The notes beneath the pieces were generated by a model. The model was given only the letters and a program-made list of their open reading frames with translations, did no database searches and was not told where the DNA came from. Of a DNA stretch of 64,000 nt, positions 46,925 to 55,871 are shown piece after piece. The position numbers and the translations under genes were made by a program. The DNA is from Qipengyuania soli (GTDB taxonomy: Bacteria > Pseudomonadota > Alphaproteobacteria > Sphingomonadales > Sphingomonadaceae). Position 1 is the stretch's first letter; every line of letters starts with the position of its first letter. The stretch is from NCBI RefSeq assembly GCF_015529805.1, contig NZ_CP064654.1, positions 2,604,001 to 2,668,000 of the forward strand. The letters run 5' to 3'.

Positions 46925-47266
46925 ATGTCCAGCCAGTCAAAGCCCGTTTACCTCAAGCTCCGCGACATGATTGCGGCGGCCATCATCGACGGTCGCTATC
47001 CCGAGGGCGAGATGCTTCCGTCGGTACGGGCGCTTGCCGCCGAACAGGGCGCCAACCCGCTGACTGTGGCCAAGGCCTACCAGCAGTTCCAGAACGATGG
47101 CCTCGTCGAGGTGCAGCGCGGGGTTGGCATGTATGTCGTCTCCGGAGCTGCAGACCGCCTTCTCAGCAGCGAACGGCGCGAATTCCTGTCGCGCGAGTGG
47201 CCCGAGATCCGGGCGCGCATGGAACGGCTCGGGGTGAGCGTGGCAGACCTTCTCTCGGACGCCTGA
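46925..47266 (+). CDS. Short GntR-family (YtrA-like) regulator
   Basis: A 113-residue regulator. Residues 1-75 form the GntR winged helix: PVYLKLRDMIAAAIIDGRYPEGEMLPSVRALA, then NPLTVAKAYQQFQNDGLVEVQRGVGMYVV. The short helical C-terminus matches the YtrA subfamily, which usually represses transporter genes. The divergent POT transporter is the obvious candidate. Two -10-like hexamers (TACAAT at 46856, TATTAT at 46886) lie upstream of the ATG, but no clean -35 is paired with them. Confidence 0.88.
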   Translation: MSSQSKPVYLKLRDMIAAAIIDGRYPEGEMLPSVRALAAEQGANPLTVAKAYQQFQNDGLVEVQRGVGMYVVSGAADRLLSSERREFLSREWPEIRARMERLGVSVADLLSDA

Positions 47267-47421
47267 CCTACTGTTCCATTTGATGATTTCGCGGGTTGCC
47301 CGCGGCGGGACCATCTGCCAGAATGCACGGATTCCTTGGCGCGGTCGATGACTGCGGGGGGCGGGTCGCGAAAAACAACAGACGGGGTCGTGCCTGCTCG
47401 CAGGCATCCGGGAGAGCGCGT

Positions 47422-47703
47422 ATGATCCGATCCGAATTGCTGGCGGCAATGGCCCAAGACAACCCCGACTTGCGCGTCGAAGAGGTCGAACGGGTGGTCG
47501 ACATTTTCTTCGAGGAAATCGCCCAGCGCCTGGCCGAAGGCGGACGCGTCGAACTGCGCGGCTTCGGTGCCTTCTCGACCCGCGAGCGAGAAGCGCGCAA
47601 GGGCCGCAATCCGCGCACCGGCGATACGGTCGACGTGCCGGCGAAGAAGGTCCCCTACTTCAAGCCGGGCAAGGACATGCGCCGCCGTCTCAACGACGCG
47701 TGA
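47422..47703 (+). CDS. ihfB: Integration host factor beta subunit
   Basis: A 93-residue DNA-bending protein. [11 protein letters not shown], then [14 protein letters not shown] and the DNA-binding arm with [15 protein letters not shown], ending [13 protein letters not shown]. The hydrophobic and arm residues match IHF-beta rather than HU. GGAG precedes the ATG at 47422. It heads the way to tRNA-Leu 58 bases downstream. Confidence 0.93.
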   Translation: MIRSELLAAMAQDNPDLRVEEVERVVDIFFEEIAQRLAEGGRVELRGFGAFSTREREARKGRNPRTGDTVDVPAKKVPYFKPGKDMRRRLNDA

Positions 47704-47761
47704 TTTCCGCAAGGCGCGCGATTGCGCCGCAAAGCTCCAGCCGTTAACGCCGGACCCGCTT

Positions 47762-47846
47762 GCGGGTGTGGCGGAATGGTAGACGCCGGGGACTTAAAAT
47801 CCCCTGTCCCTTGGACGTGTGGGTTCGAGTCCCACCACCCGCACCA
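47762..47846 (+). tRNA. tRNA-Leu (anticodon UAA)
   Basis: An 85-base class II tRNA with encoded CCA. Acceptor GCGGGTG/CACCCGC, anticodon stem GGGGA/TCCCC around loop CTTAAAA (UAA), a long variable arm, and T-arm GTGGG-TTCGAGT-CCCAC. Confidence 0.97.
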
Positions 47847-48031
47847 CTCTCCACTACATCGAGCCGTCGGTCGGACGCCTGCCAGCCGGTCCCGTATGGG
47901 TAACAAACGACAACCAGCGCCTTATTCCGGTGTTAACACCTATGTGCCTATTAGCCACGAAGGAACGGGAAGAAACTAGAGCCTGACTTCGCGGCCCGGT
48001 TGGGGCCGTGGTGGCTAGGGAAGAGAAATTG

Positions 48032-48667
48032 ATGGATTTCACGTCGGGACACGTGAGCGATCAATTCGGGTTGGCATCGGCGAGCGACCAGAGGTCGGCG
48101 CCGCGTTACACCTCGTTGATACGCGCAGCAAAGCTGGTTTGCGGACAGGGTGAGTTCGTCTGCGTCATACGCGACGTATCATCGACAGGGGTCAGCCTGC
48201 GAACATTTCATGCACTGCCTACCGATGTGTCCATTGCGTTGGAATTGCAGAACGGCGAAACCTATGAATTGCGCCAGGTCAGAAGGAACGGGTTCGAAGC
48301 AAGCTACCGCTTCCTGAAGCCGGTGCCGGTCGAACGACTGATCCATGAGAACTGGAATTTCCCCAAGCGGCAGCTGCGGCTCAATCTCGTAATGCCGCTC
48401 ACCATCTCGACGCTCACGCAGAAAGCCAATGCGCTCTCGCTCAATATCTCGCAGCAGGGGGCGAGGGTGGAATGCGATGCGGTGTTCGCAATCGACCAGA
48501 ACGTGCGTGTCTACAATGACTTCGTCCCGGAAATCCGCTGCAAGGTCCGCTGGCGCCGTGACGCGAATTACGGTCTCGCATTCGACAATTTCTTCACGCT
48601 GCGTGAATTCGCCCTGCTCGCTGCACGCGTGCAGTGTCCGATCCTGCTGACCGAAGAGAACCAGTAA
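48032..48667 (+). CDS. PilZ-domain protein, probably tandem PilZ
   Basis: A 211-residue cyclic-di-GMP-binding candidate. Residues 15-105 form a first PilZ domain with the start of the RxxxR motif in DQRSAPRYT and VIRDVSSTGVSLRT. A second, less conserved copy covers about 110-200 (LSLNISQQGARVECD, CKVRWRRDANYGLAFD). The ATG at 48032 follows AGGGAAGAG; a GTG frame starts 24 bases earlier. It may tune motility, adhesion or the polysaccharide operon that follows. Confidence 0.8.
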   Translation: MDFTSGHVSDQFGLASASDQRSAPRYTSLIRAAKLVCGQGEFVCVIRDVSSTGVSLRTFHALPTDVSIALELQNGETYELRQVRRNGFEASYRFLKPVPVERLIHENWNFPKRQLRLNLVMPLTISTLTQKANALSLNISQQGARVECDAVFAIDQNVRVYNDFVPEIRCKVRWRRDANYGLAFDNFFTLREFALLAARVQCPILLTEENQ

Positions 48668-48758
48668 GGGCACTTCCAAGGCACGCAGACTGCGCGCGTT
48701 AACCATGCCCTAACCAATTTCCTTCATTCCCCGGGAAGACAGCCATTCGGGGGAATTG

Positions 48759-50336
48759 ATGGGTAAGCAGGCGAGTGAACTCAGCGTCGACGTAGCGATC
48801 ATCGGCGCCGGTCCTGCCGGACTTACAGCGGCGTACCTGCTGACCAAGCAGGGCAAGACAGTCGCGATCATCGAAAAGGACGATACCTACGTCGGCGGCA
48901 TCAGCCGTACGGTGGAACACGAGGGCTATCGCTTCGATATCGGCGGCCACCGCTTCTTCTCGAAGAGCCAGCAGGTCGTCGACCTGTGGAACGAGATCCT
49001 GCCGGACGACTTCATCCAGCGGCCGCGCATGAGCCGCATCTATTACGAGGGCAAGTTCTACAGCTACCCGCTGCGTGCGTTCGAAGCTTTGTGGAACCTG
49101 GGCATTCTGCGCTCGACCGCCTGCATGGCGAGCTATGTCTGGTCCAAGGTCTTCCCTATCCGCGACGTGAAGAGCTTCGAGGACTGGACGAGCAACCAGT
49201 TCGGCAAGAAGCTCTACGGCATCTTCTTCAAGACCTACACCGAGAAGGTTTGGGGCATGCCTTGCGACGAGATGAGCGCGGACTGGGCGGCGCAGCGTAT
49301 CAAGGGCCTGTCGCTGTGGAGCGCAGTCATCGACGGGCTCAAGCGCAGCCTCGGGCTCAACAAGAAGCCCAATGACGGCATGGCGACCAAGACGCTTCTC
49401 GAAACCTTCCGCTATCCGCGCCTTGGCCCCGGGATGATGTGGGACGCTGCGCGGGACAAGGTGATCGCAAGCGGACTGGGAAACCTGTTCATGGGTCACA
49501 GCTTGAAGCAGCTGAGCGCCGACGCGCAAGGCGGCTGGCGCATGAGCGCGAGCGGACCCGAAGGTGAAGTTGTCGTCAGCTCCAGGCACGCAATCAGCTC
49601 CGCGCCGATGCGCGAGCTTTCGAAGCGCCTGCACCCGTTGCCGGCTTCGACGCTCCAGGCGAACGAGCTCAAGTACCGCGACTTCCTCACCGTCGCGCTG
49701 ATGGTCGAGGGCGAGGACCTGTTCCCGGACAACTGGATCTACATCCACGACAGCAAGGTGAAGGTCGGACGCGTGCAGAACTTCCGCAGCTGGTCGCCGG
49801 AAATGATTCCCGATCCCGACATGGCTTGCGTCGGCCTCGAATATTTCTGTTTCGAGGGTGACGGCCTGTGGTCGATGGCGGACGAAGACCTTGTCGCGCT
49901 GGCGAGCGAGGAAATGGAAATCCTCGGGCTCGTCGACCGGAGCAAAGTAAGGGGCGGCACTGTCGTGCGACAGGAAAAGGCATACCCCGTCTATGACGAG
50001 GATTACTCTGCCAATGTCGATGCGATGCGCCGCGAACTCGAGGACAAGCACCCCACGCTCCACCTCGTCGGCCGCAACGGCATGCACCGCTACAACAACC
50101 AGGACCACGCGATGATGACCGCCATGCTGACGGTCGAAAACATCCTCGCCGGCAAGCGCATCTACGACACCTGGTGCGTCAACGAGGACGCCGAGTATCA
50201 CGAGGCCGGAGACGAGGGCGCAGAGAAGGTCCTGCCCGCTCGCGAGACACTGCCGGTCAGCGAGGACCAGGCGGCCGCGCTCGCTTCGGTGCGCGATGTG
50301 CCTGAGCGGGTCGCCAGATCGAAACGGGCCGCCTGA
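48759..50336 (+). CDS. Flavin amine-oxidase-like protein (UGM/PpoX fold)
   Basis: A 525-residue FAD-dependent protein. Dinucleotide-binding motif IIGAGPAGLTAAYLL is near residue 15, then GGISRTVEHEGYRFDIGGHRFFSK, the FAD-binding pattern shared by UDP-galactopyranose mutases, carotenoid desaturases and amine oxidases. It ends with GLGNL-type flavin contacts and a C-terminal basic tail. It sits in an operon with GtrA and GT-C-like membrane proteins, so a role on sugars or lipid carriers is likely. Its RBS lies in a possible hairpin (see findings). Confidence 0.83.
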   Translation: MGKQASELSVDVAIIGAGPAGLTAAYLLTKQGKTVAIIEKDDTYVGGISRTVEHEGYRFDIGGHRFFSKSQQVVDLWNEILPDDFIQRPRMSRIYYEGKFYSYPLRAFEALWNLGILRSTACMASYVWSKVFPIRDVKSFEDWTSNQFGKKLYGIFFKTYTEKVWGMPCDEMSADWAAQRIKGLSLWSAVIDGLKRSLGLNKKPNDGMATKTLLETFRYPRLGPGMMWDAARDKVIASGLGNLFMGHSLKQLSADAQGGWRMSASGPEGEVVVSSRHAISSAPMRELSKRLHPLPASTLQANELKYRDFLTVALMVEGEDLFPDNWIYIHDSKVKVGRVQNFRSWSPEMIPDPDMACVGLEYFCFEGDGLWSMADEDLVALASEEMEILGLVDRSKVRGGTVVRQEKAYPVYDEDYSANVDAMRRELEDKHPTLHLVGRNGMHRYNNQDHAMMTAMLTVENILAGKRIYDTWCVNEDAEYHEAGDEGAEKVLPARETLPVSEDQAAALASVRDVPERVARSKRAA

Positions 50337-50358
50337 CGGCTGCGCGGGGGAACGGATC

Positions 50359-50775
50359 ATGGGGGCATACTTCGACAGGCTGCGCGACATCAGGTTCCTG
50401 CGCTACCTGCTTGCCAGCGTTGGCGCATTGGCAGTCGACATGGGCAGCTTCCTGCTGCTCCTTTCCGCCCATGTGGCCGCCGCGCCCGCCTCCGCAGCGG
50501 GTTACAGCCTTGGCATCATTGCCCATTGGTTGCTGTCGAGCCGTGCAGTCTTCGCCGATAGCGTTGCCGCAGGGGGCAATGCCCGTCACATGCAGAAAGC
50601 CGGGTTCGTCGGTTCGGCGCTTCTCGGCCTGCTGCTGACGACGTTGATCGTGGGCGCGGGTGATGCTGCGGGGATCGATCCGCGCCTCGCCAAGGTCGCC
50701 GCAATCGGGGTCAGCTTCATCGCCACATGGATCGTGCGCAGTCGCTTCGTGTTCCGCGCGCGCACGGTGACATGA
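50359..50775 (+). CDS. GtrA-family membrane protein
   Basis: A 138-residue protein with four hydrophobic segments: FLRYLLASVGALAVDMGSFLLLL, APASAAGYSLGIIAHWLLS, FVGSALLGLLLTTLIVG and AAIGVSFIATWIVRS. It ends RSRFVFR, the GtrA hallmark. GtrA-like proteins are thought to flip or handle undecaprenyl-linked sugars for O-antigen or teichoic-acid modification. Its stop overlaps the next ATG (ATGA). Confidence 0.85.
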   Translation: MGAYFDRLRDIRFLRYLLASVGALAVDMGSFLLLLSAHVAAAPASAAGYSLGIIAHWLLSSRAVFADSVAAGGNARHMQKAGFVGSALLGLLLTTLIVGAGDAAGIDPRLAKVAAIGVSFIATWIVRSRFVFRARTVT

Positions 50776-52601
50776 TCGGCTTTGCCGAACGTCGCAGGCT
50801 TGCGCCTGTGCCGATGCCCGAGCATTCGGCGCACCGCCTGCCGTGGCGGGCGCTTCATGACGCACACAGTGTCGCCGCACTGGTCTTGCCTTGGCTGGCC
50901 TTCACGTTGCTGATCGGCTGGACCATGCGCAACCAGATCGGGACACTCGCTATCGCCGATCCCGACGATGCCATGCGCCTGCTCGAGGTACGCGACTGGC
51001 TGGGCGGGCAGAGCTGGTGGGACGTGACCAACTACCGCGCCGGAGGGGCCGAGGGCTTCTCGATGCACTGGTCGCGGCTGGTCGATGTGCCGATTGCTGC
51101 ACTGGTTCTGCTGTTCGACCTCTTTCTGCCGGCTGAGGCTGCCGAACGTGCCGCGATCGCCCTGCTCCCGCCGCTGCAGATGCTGATCGCACTTTTCATC
51201 CTGCGCAGCACTTTGCGCTGCCTCGGCTTCCGTGACGCCGCGGCGAATATCGTCCTGCTGGTAGTACCGCTGCTTTCGCTGGTAGTCGGCAATATGGTGC
51301 CGATGAAGATCGACCACCATGCCTGGCAGGCCATCTGTGCCATCGGAATCCTGCGGCTCATGGTCGACCGGCGCGCCATGACGCGCCAGACACTGTTCGC
51401 GGGCGCATTGGGCGGGCTGCTGGTCACGATTTCGGTCGAGGGCCTGCCCTTCATCGCTGCGGCATGTGCAGTGTTTGCGCTTCTCCATCTGATGGACGCT
51501 CACGATCGCGGGCTCGCACTGTTTCTCGCCGGTCTGGCAGCTTCGTCCGCCCTCCTCTTCCTCGTAACGATTCCTCCCGCGCTCTGGGCATATCCGCATC
51601 CTGACGCGATAAGTTGGCCGCACCTCGCCGGTTTCACTCTGGCAGCACTGGCTGCGTGGGCAATCTCACGCCGTGGCAAGCCTGCGCTTCCGGCGGTGCG
51701 GATCACCTTGCTTTCACTCGTTGCCATCGCCGGTGCCATGCCGGTCCTTGCCACGTTCGGCCTCGAAGGCGTCGCGCCATTCGGCAATATCGACCCGCTC
51801 GTGAAGGAGTACTGGCTCGACGGGATTCAGGAGGTGAAGCCTGTCTTCCGGCTCTTGCCCGATGCCGCCGCCATGCTGGGCTGGATGGTGGCGCTCTACC
51901 TGCTAGCGCTCGCAACGCAGCTGCGTAAACGGCTGGGTAGCGACAATCCGCGCGGCTGGTTCATCACCTTTGTGCTCGCCGGACTGATGCTCGCGCTCTC
52001 GCTGGTCGTGTTCCGCGTCGCGCTCCTGGCGCAGCTGCTGATGACGCCTCTGCTGGCGGCGATGCTCCACGACACGCTGCGCACCGCTTCGCGCTTCGAC
52101 AACCCTGTCTTGCGCGTCTTCGGCATTGCCATCGCGCTGATCGTTCTGAGCCCCACAGCGGGATCGCTCGCAGGCAAGGCTATCGTCGCCAATGCCAATT
52201 CACAGGTTCGCGGATCGTCCGACATCGTCGCGAGCGATTGCGATCTGACGCGTCTCGCCGGCCTGCCTGCCGGACGCATGCTCACCTCGATCGACATCGC
52301 GCCGCAAGTCATGCTGCGAACCGGGCACTCCACGGTCGCCGCTCCGTATCACCGCAACCAGGCGGCTTTGCGCGGCGCGATCCTAACCTTCACTTCCCCT
52401 GCCGAAGAGGCGTCCGCAAGGCTTGCCGCCCTTGATGCCGAGTATGTGATGATCTGCCAGGGCACACCGGATACCGCGAGTTATGCCGCGGCGAGCGATG
52501 ACAGCCTTGCTGCCGCCCTGCTTGCCGATCGCGCGCCTGCCACGCTCGCCCCGGTTGCCGGGTTCGACAGCGGCGCGCTCCGCGTCTGGCGGGTTCGCTA
52601 G
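50772..52601 (+). CDS. Multi-pass GT-C-like membrane protein
   Basis: A 609-residue integral membrane protein with roughly ten hydrophobic segments, the first near residues 35-50. A conserved luminal-type loop has IADPDDAMRLLEVRDWL and SWWDVTNYR, followed by HWSRLVDVPIAA, a layout reminiscent of GT-C glycosyltransferases and STT3-like proteins, whose first periplasmic loop has a DxD-type acidic pair. The C-terminal ~150 residues are soluble. Likely transfers sugars from a polyprenyl carrier. Coupled to gtrA by ATGA. Confidence 0.75.
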   Translation: MIGFAERRRLAPVPMPEHSAHRLPWRALHDAHSVAALVLPWLAFTLLIGWTMRNQIGTLAIADPDDAMRLLEVRDWLGGQSWWDVTNYRAGGAEGFSMHWSRLVDVPIAALVLLFDLFLPAEAAERAAIALLPPLQMLIALFILRSTLRCLGFRDAAANIVLLVVPLLSLVVGNMVPMKIDHHAWQAICAIGILRLMVDRRAMTRQTLFAGALGGLLVTISVEGLPFIAAACAVFALLHLMDAHDRGLALFLAGLAASSALLFLVTIPPALWAYPHPDAISWPHLAGFTLAALAAWAISRRGKPALPAVRITLLSLVAIAGAMPVLATFGLEGVAPFGNIDPLVKEYWLDGIQEVKPVFRLLPDAAAMLGWMVALYLLALATQLRKRLGSDNPRGWFITFVLAGLMLALSLVVFRVALLAQLLMTPLLAAMLHDTLRTASRFDNPVLRVFGIAIALIVLSPTAGSLAGKAIVANANSQVRGSSDIVASDCDLTRLAGLPAGRMLTSIDIAPQVMLRTGHSTVAAPYHRNQAALRGAILTFTSPAEEASARLAALDAEYVMICQGTPDTASYAAASDDSLAAALLADRAPATLAPVAGFDSGALRVWRVR

Positions 52602-53092
52602 GCGGGACGGAAGTCCAGCGCCACGCCGTTGATGCAGTGGCGCTTGCCGGTCGGGCGCGGGCCATCGTCGAAGATGTGACCGAGATGCCCGCCACAGGTC
52701 GCGCAATGCACTTCGGTACGTGCGTAGCCGAGCTTGTAGTCTGTCGACGTGCCGACGGCTTTTGGCAGCGACTGCCAGAAGCTCGGCCAGCCGGTGCCCG
52801 AATCGTACTTGGCCTTCGACGAATAGACGGGCGTTGCACAGCCGGCGCAGGCGAAGGTGCCGGCGCGGTGCTCCTTGTTGAGTGGTGAGGAGAAGGGGCG
52901 TTCGGTCCCTTCATCGCGCAGTACCCAGTATTCGGTCCTGGTCAGCCGCTTGCGCCATTCGGCGTCGGACAGGGTGACCGGAAATCCCTTCGCCTCGGCG
53001 CGTCCCGAGCCGCAGGCGGTGAGGGCGATGAAACTCGCGGATGCGCCTATCCAGCCGAGAAGGCCGCGGCGGTCGAGCGAAGGCGTGTGCAT
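52598..53092 (-). CDS. msrB: Exported methionine-R-sulfoxide reductase MsrB
   Basis: A 164-residue enzyme reducing methionine-R-sulfoxide. The N-terminus has DRRGLLGWIGASASFIALTAC, a Tat-like twin-Arg signal with a possible lipobox, so it acts outside the cytoplasm. Zinc cysteines CAGC and CATC and the catalytic RHCINGVALDF are intact. The ATG at 53092 follows GACGGA; another ATG at 53107 adds five residues. It is downstream of the P450 gene on the same strand, 67 bases from it. It complements the exported MsrA at 36030-36710. Confidence 0.92.
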   Translation of the reverse strand: MHTPSLDRRGLLGWIGASASFIALTACGSGRAEAKGFPVTLSDAEWRKRLTRTEYWVLRDEGTERPFSSPLNKEHRAGTFACAGCATPVYSSKAKYDSGTGWPSFWQSLPKAVGTSTDYKLGYARTEVHCATCGGHLGHIFDDGPRPTGKRHCINGVALDFRPA

Positions 53093-53173
53093 GGCAATCC
53101 GTCTCATGGCGCGGGGATAGTACCCCGCGCCTGAACTACGCTTGAAATGGCAGAAAGGTTACTGCCGGCCCGA

Positions 53174-54514
53174 TCAGAAGTTGGTGATCTCGACCTCGAG
53201 CTTGCGGAAGCCGTGGACGAAGTTCGCCTTCACCCGCTCGACGTCACCCGCAAGATGCACGCGCATGCGGCGCTTGTGCATTTCCTCGAGAAGGACGCGT
53301 AGCTGCAGTTCGGCAAGTCGTGCGCCCACGCAGCGGTGGATGCCGTAGCCGAAAGCGATGTGGCGGCGGGCATTCTCTCGCGTGAGGTCGAGCTTGTCGG
53401 GGTTCTCGAACACTTCTTCGTCGCGGTTGGCCGACAGGTACCATAGGACGACCTTGTCGCCTTTCTTGATTTGCTGGCCGAACACTTCGGTGTCCTCGAC
53501 ACAAGTCCGCCGCATGTGGGCAAGCGGCGTCTGCATGCGGAGCATTTCCTGCACCGCGTTGGGGATTACCTCGGGGTTCTGTTCGAACAGCTTGCGCTGG
53601 TCCGGGTTCTTGTCGAGCTGGTAGACGAACCCGCTCATGGAATTGCGGGTCGTGTCGTTGCCGCCGACGATCAATAGGATGAGGTTGCCCATGAATTCCT
53701 GCGGGCTCATCTGGTTCATCGCCTCGGAGTGAATCATCATCGAGATGAGATCGTCACCCGGCTCCTTGTCGTGCGTGCGCTCGATCCACAGCGACTGGAA
53801 ATAGGCCGCCATCTCGTGGAGGAAGCCCCAGCGCATGTTGTCGAGCTCGCGCACGGTGGCGAGTTCGGTATCGCCCGACCAATCGGACCAGAAGGTCAGC
53901 AGGCGGCGGTCTTCCCAGGGGAAGCCGAACAGGATCGCAAGCATGCCCGTGGTCAGTTCGATGGAGACCTTGTCGACCCAGTCGAACACTTCGCCGCGCG
54001 GCAGCGTGTCGAGAAGTTCTCCGGTACGCTGGCGGATCTCGCCTTCCATTTCGGCCATGCCGCTGGGCGTGAACTTGGGTGCGACGGTGCGGCGCTGGCC
54101 GGTGTGCTGCGGGCGGTCCATGGCGATGAACATCGGCAGCTCGCGCCGTTCTTCGATCCCGGCCTCCTTCAGCTCCTCATCGGTCAGCCGGTTGAGGATG
54201 GTGATGCCGCCATGCTCCCAGCTCGACGAGAAAATGTCGGGCAAGGCCTCGATGTGCTGGATCGCCTTGTGGCTGACCACCGCCCAATATGGCCCGAACG
54301 GGCTTTCGGGGATGTAATGGAGGGGCCCCGCCGCGCGCATTTCACGGAAGATCGGGTGCCAGGTGTTCTCGGCGTAGATGTCCGACCGGCTGACGTCCCA
54401 CTTGTGCGGATGCTCGAGCTTGTCCTCGGGGTGCTCTTCGAAATGCTTCTTCAGCGCCTGGTAGGCGCTCGGCTCGGAGCGGCATTCGGGACGGGCGACG
54501 GCGGCGGTTGCCAT
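53174..54514 (-). CDS. Cytochrome P450, CYP153-like
   Basis: A 446-residue soluble P450 haem monooxygenase. I-helix GGNDTTRNSMSG (284 on), ExxR as EMLR (323-326), and haem loop FGYGIHRCVG with Cys395 are all present. GGNDTTRNS and the block LPMFIAMDRPQHTGQRR are typical of CYP153 alkane/alcohol omega-hydroxylases, but the subfamily is by recall. It would need a ferredoxin and reductase; a reductase gene is at 59108-60334, no ferredoxin here. Start 54514. Confidence 0.9.
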   Translation of the reverse strand: MATAAVARPECRSEPSAYQALKKHFEEHPEDKLEHPHKWDVSRSDIYAENTWHPIFREMRAAGPLHYIPESPFGPYWAVVSHKAIQHIEALPDIFSSSWEHGGITILNRLTDEELKEAGIEERRELPMFIAMDRPQHTGQRRTVAPKFTPSGMAEMEGEIRQRTGELLDTLPRGEVFDWVDKVSIELTTGMLAILFGFPWEDRRLLTFWSDWSGDTELATVRELDNMRWGFLHEMAAYFQSLWIERTHDKEPGDDLISMMIHSEAMNQMSPQEFMGNLILLIVGGNDTTRNSMSGFVYQLDKNPDQRKLFEQNPEVIPNAVQEMLRMQTPLAHMRRTCVEDTEVFGQQIKKGDKVVLWYLSANRDEEVFENPDKLDLTRENARRHIAFGYGIHRCVGARLAELQLRVLLEEMHKRRMRVHLAGDVERVKANFVHGFRKLEVEITNF

Positions 54515-54577
54515 TCTTCTCTCCTCTCGCGCCGACTCTTTGTGCCGGCCTTCTCTCGAAACGCATCCTGCCGCAAC

Positions 54578-54591
54578 TGACAGGAGTGTCA
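54578..54591. promoter_or_regulatory. Dyad operator candidate before the P450 gene
   Basis: TGACA-N4-TGTCA lies 64-77 bases upstream of the P450 start. On the minus strand it overlaps a TTGACA that could be a -35. A TetR-like repressor site is plausible; no regulator gene is adjacent. Confidence 0.4.
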
Positions 54592-54659
54592 ATAGTGCGT
54601 TGCAAATTGGAACCTATCTATCAGGCCCACAACGAGAGAAATTGCACCGGTGCGACCGT

Positions 54660-55871
54660 TCAAGTGGCGCTAACTGCGCCGGAACGTCCCTTCGTGGCGC
54701 GACCCGCCTTGCCTGACTTCATCACCCGGCGCCGGAACAGCGTCGCCCCGAAGCGGACAAACAGCGCCACGCAAAGTCCCTGCCATGCAAGGGCCAGTGC
54801 ATGGGGCCAGACTGCCTCGGACTGGGCGGCGCGGGCAAGCATGGCGAAGGGCGAAGACAGGGGGAAGATCGCTGCGAACAGCTCCATCGGCGATCCCGGC
54901 CGGGTGATGGACCCTGCGGCGAGGAAGAACACCAGGAGTTGCGCCATGGTCACGGGCATCGACAACGTCTGCACCTCGCGCACCGTTGCCGCCATCCCCC
55001 CGATGGTCAGGAAGATCGAACCGAGCAGCAGATAGCCCATCGCGAAATAGGCGATGCCGAGGGCGATGAAGGCGGGCCAGCCCAGCGCCGGTTCGGGCAG
55101 CTGCGGCAGGCTCTCGCCTGCGACGAGCCCGACCAGGCCGCCGAAGCTTGCCCACACGATGATTCCGACGAAGCTCACGCCAAGCATGGCGAACAGTTTG
55201 CCGAGAAACACTGCGTCCATCGGAATGGCTGCGGCGAGTACTTCGATGACCTTGTTCGCCTTCTCTTCGACGAGGTTCGAAAGCACCATGCCTGCCAGCA
55301 GCATCATCAGCAGGAACAGCAGCAACTGTCCCGCCTGTGCGGTGCTGATGCGATCGGTTCGCGCTGCTGCCGCGCTGGTGGCGACGGGGTCCTGTTCAAC
55401 CTTCGGGAATGCCCTGGGCGACGAATCTGCAGCGGTCGCGGCTATCAGTGCTATCGATCCGCGCCAGCGTTCGATCTGTCCCTCTGGCGCAGTCAGCCTG
55501 GGGGCTGCGATGGTGCCCGTCACTACGGCGGAGAAGTTCTGCTCCGGCCGCTTGAGTATCTCTCCCGGCGGATCGCCACTCTCCTCGGCCACAAGGCCGG
55601 GCAGGGCATAGCCGACTTCGGGTGCCAGCGTATCGCGGGCTGCCATCATCGCCGCATTGTCGGCAGGCGACATGGCGATGGCCACGGCATTGCTGACCGA
55701 TTCGCGCTGCACCTGTCCCCCGATTCCGCCGGCCAACCCGCCAATAAGGAGCGGGAAGAGCGGGCCGAGCAGGAAGAAGAAGAACGCGCGGCTGAACAGG
55801 ATCGCGTGAAAATCGCGCCGGGCAATGACGCGCGCGGCCTCGAAGCGAGAGAGGCGGGTGGTATCGCTCAT
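54660..55871 (-). CDS. ABC-2-type permease (NatB/YhaP-like)
   Basis: A 403-residue membrane subunit. An N-terminal helix (FFFFLLGPLFPLLIGGL) is followed by a large extracytoplasmic loop (about 45-200) and then five hydrophobic segments (LLLFLLMMLLAGMVLS onward). This is the NatB/ABC-2 exporter topology, often sodium or small-molecule efflux. It pairs with the ATPase: its ATG overlaps that gene's stop (ATGA). Confidence 0.88.
   Translation of the reverse strand: MSDTTRLSRFEAARVIARRDFHAILFSRAFFFFLLGPLFPLLIGGLAGGIGGQVQRESVSNAVAIAMSPADNAAMMAARDTLAPEVGYALPGLVAEESGDPPGEILKRPEQNFSAVVTGTIAAPRLTAPEGQIERWRGSIALIAATAADSSPRAFPKVEQDPVATSAAAARTDRISTAQAGQLLLFLLMMLLAGMVLSNLVEEKANKVIEVLAAAIPMDAVFLGKLFAMLGVSFVGIIVWASFGGLVGLVAGESLPQLPEPALGWPAFIALGIAYFAMGYLLLGSIFLTIGGMAATVREVQTLSMPVTMAQLLVFFLAAGSITRPGSPMELFAAIFPLSSPFAMLARAAQSEAVWPHALALAWQGLCVALFVRFGATLFRRRVMKSGKAGRATKGRSGAVSAT

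Noticed and set aside
47283-47305. GCGGG-TTG-CCCGC hairpin after the GntR gene
   Set aside because: Five-base stem with a three-base loop and no T-run; too weak to call a terminator.
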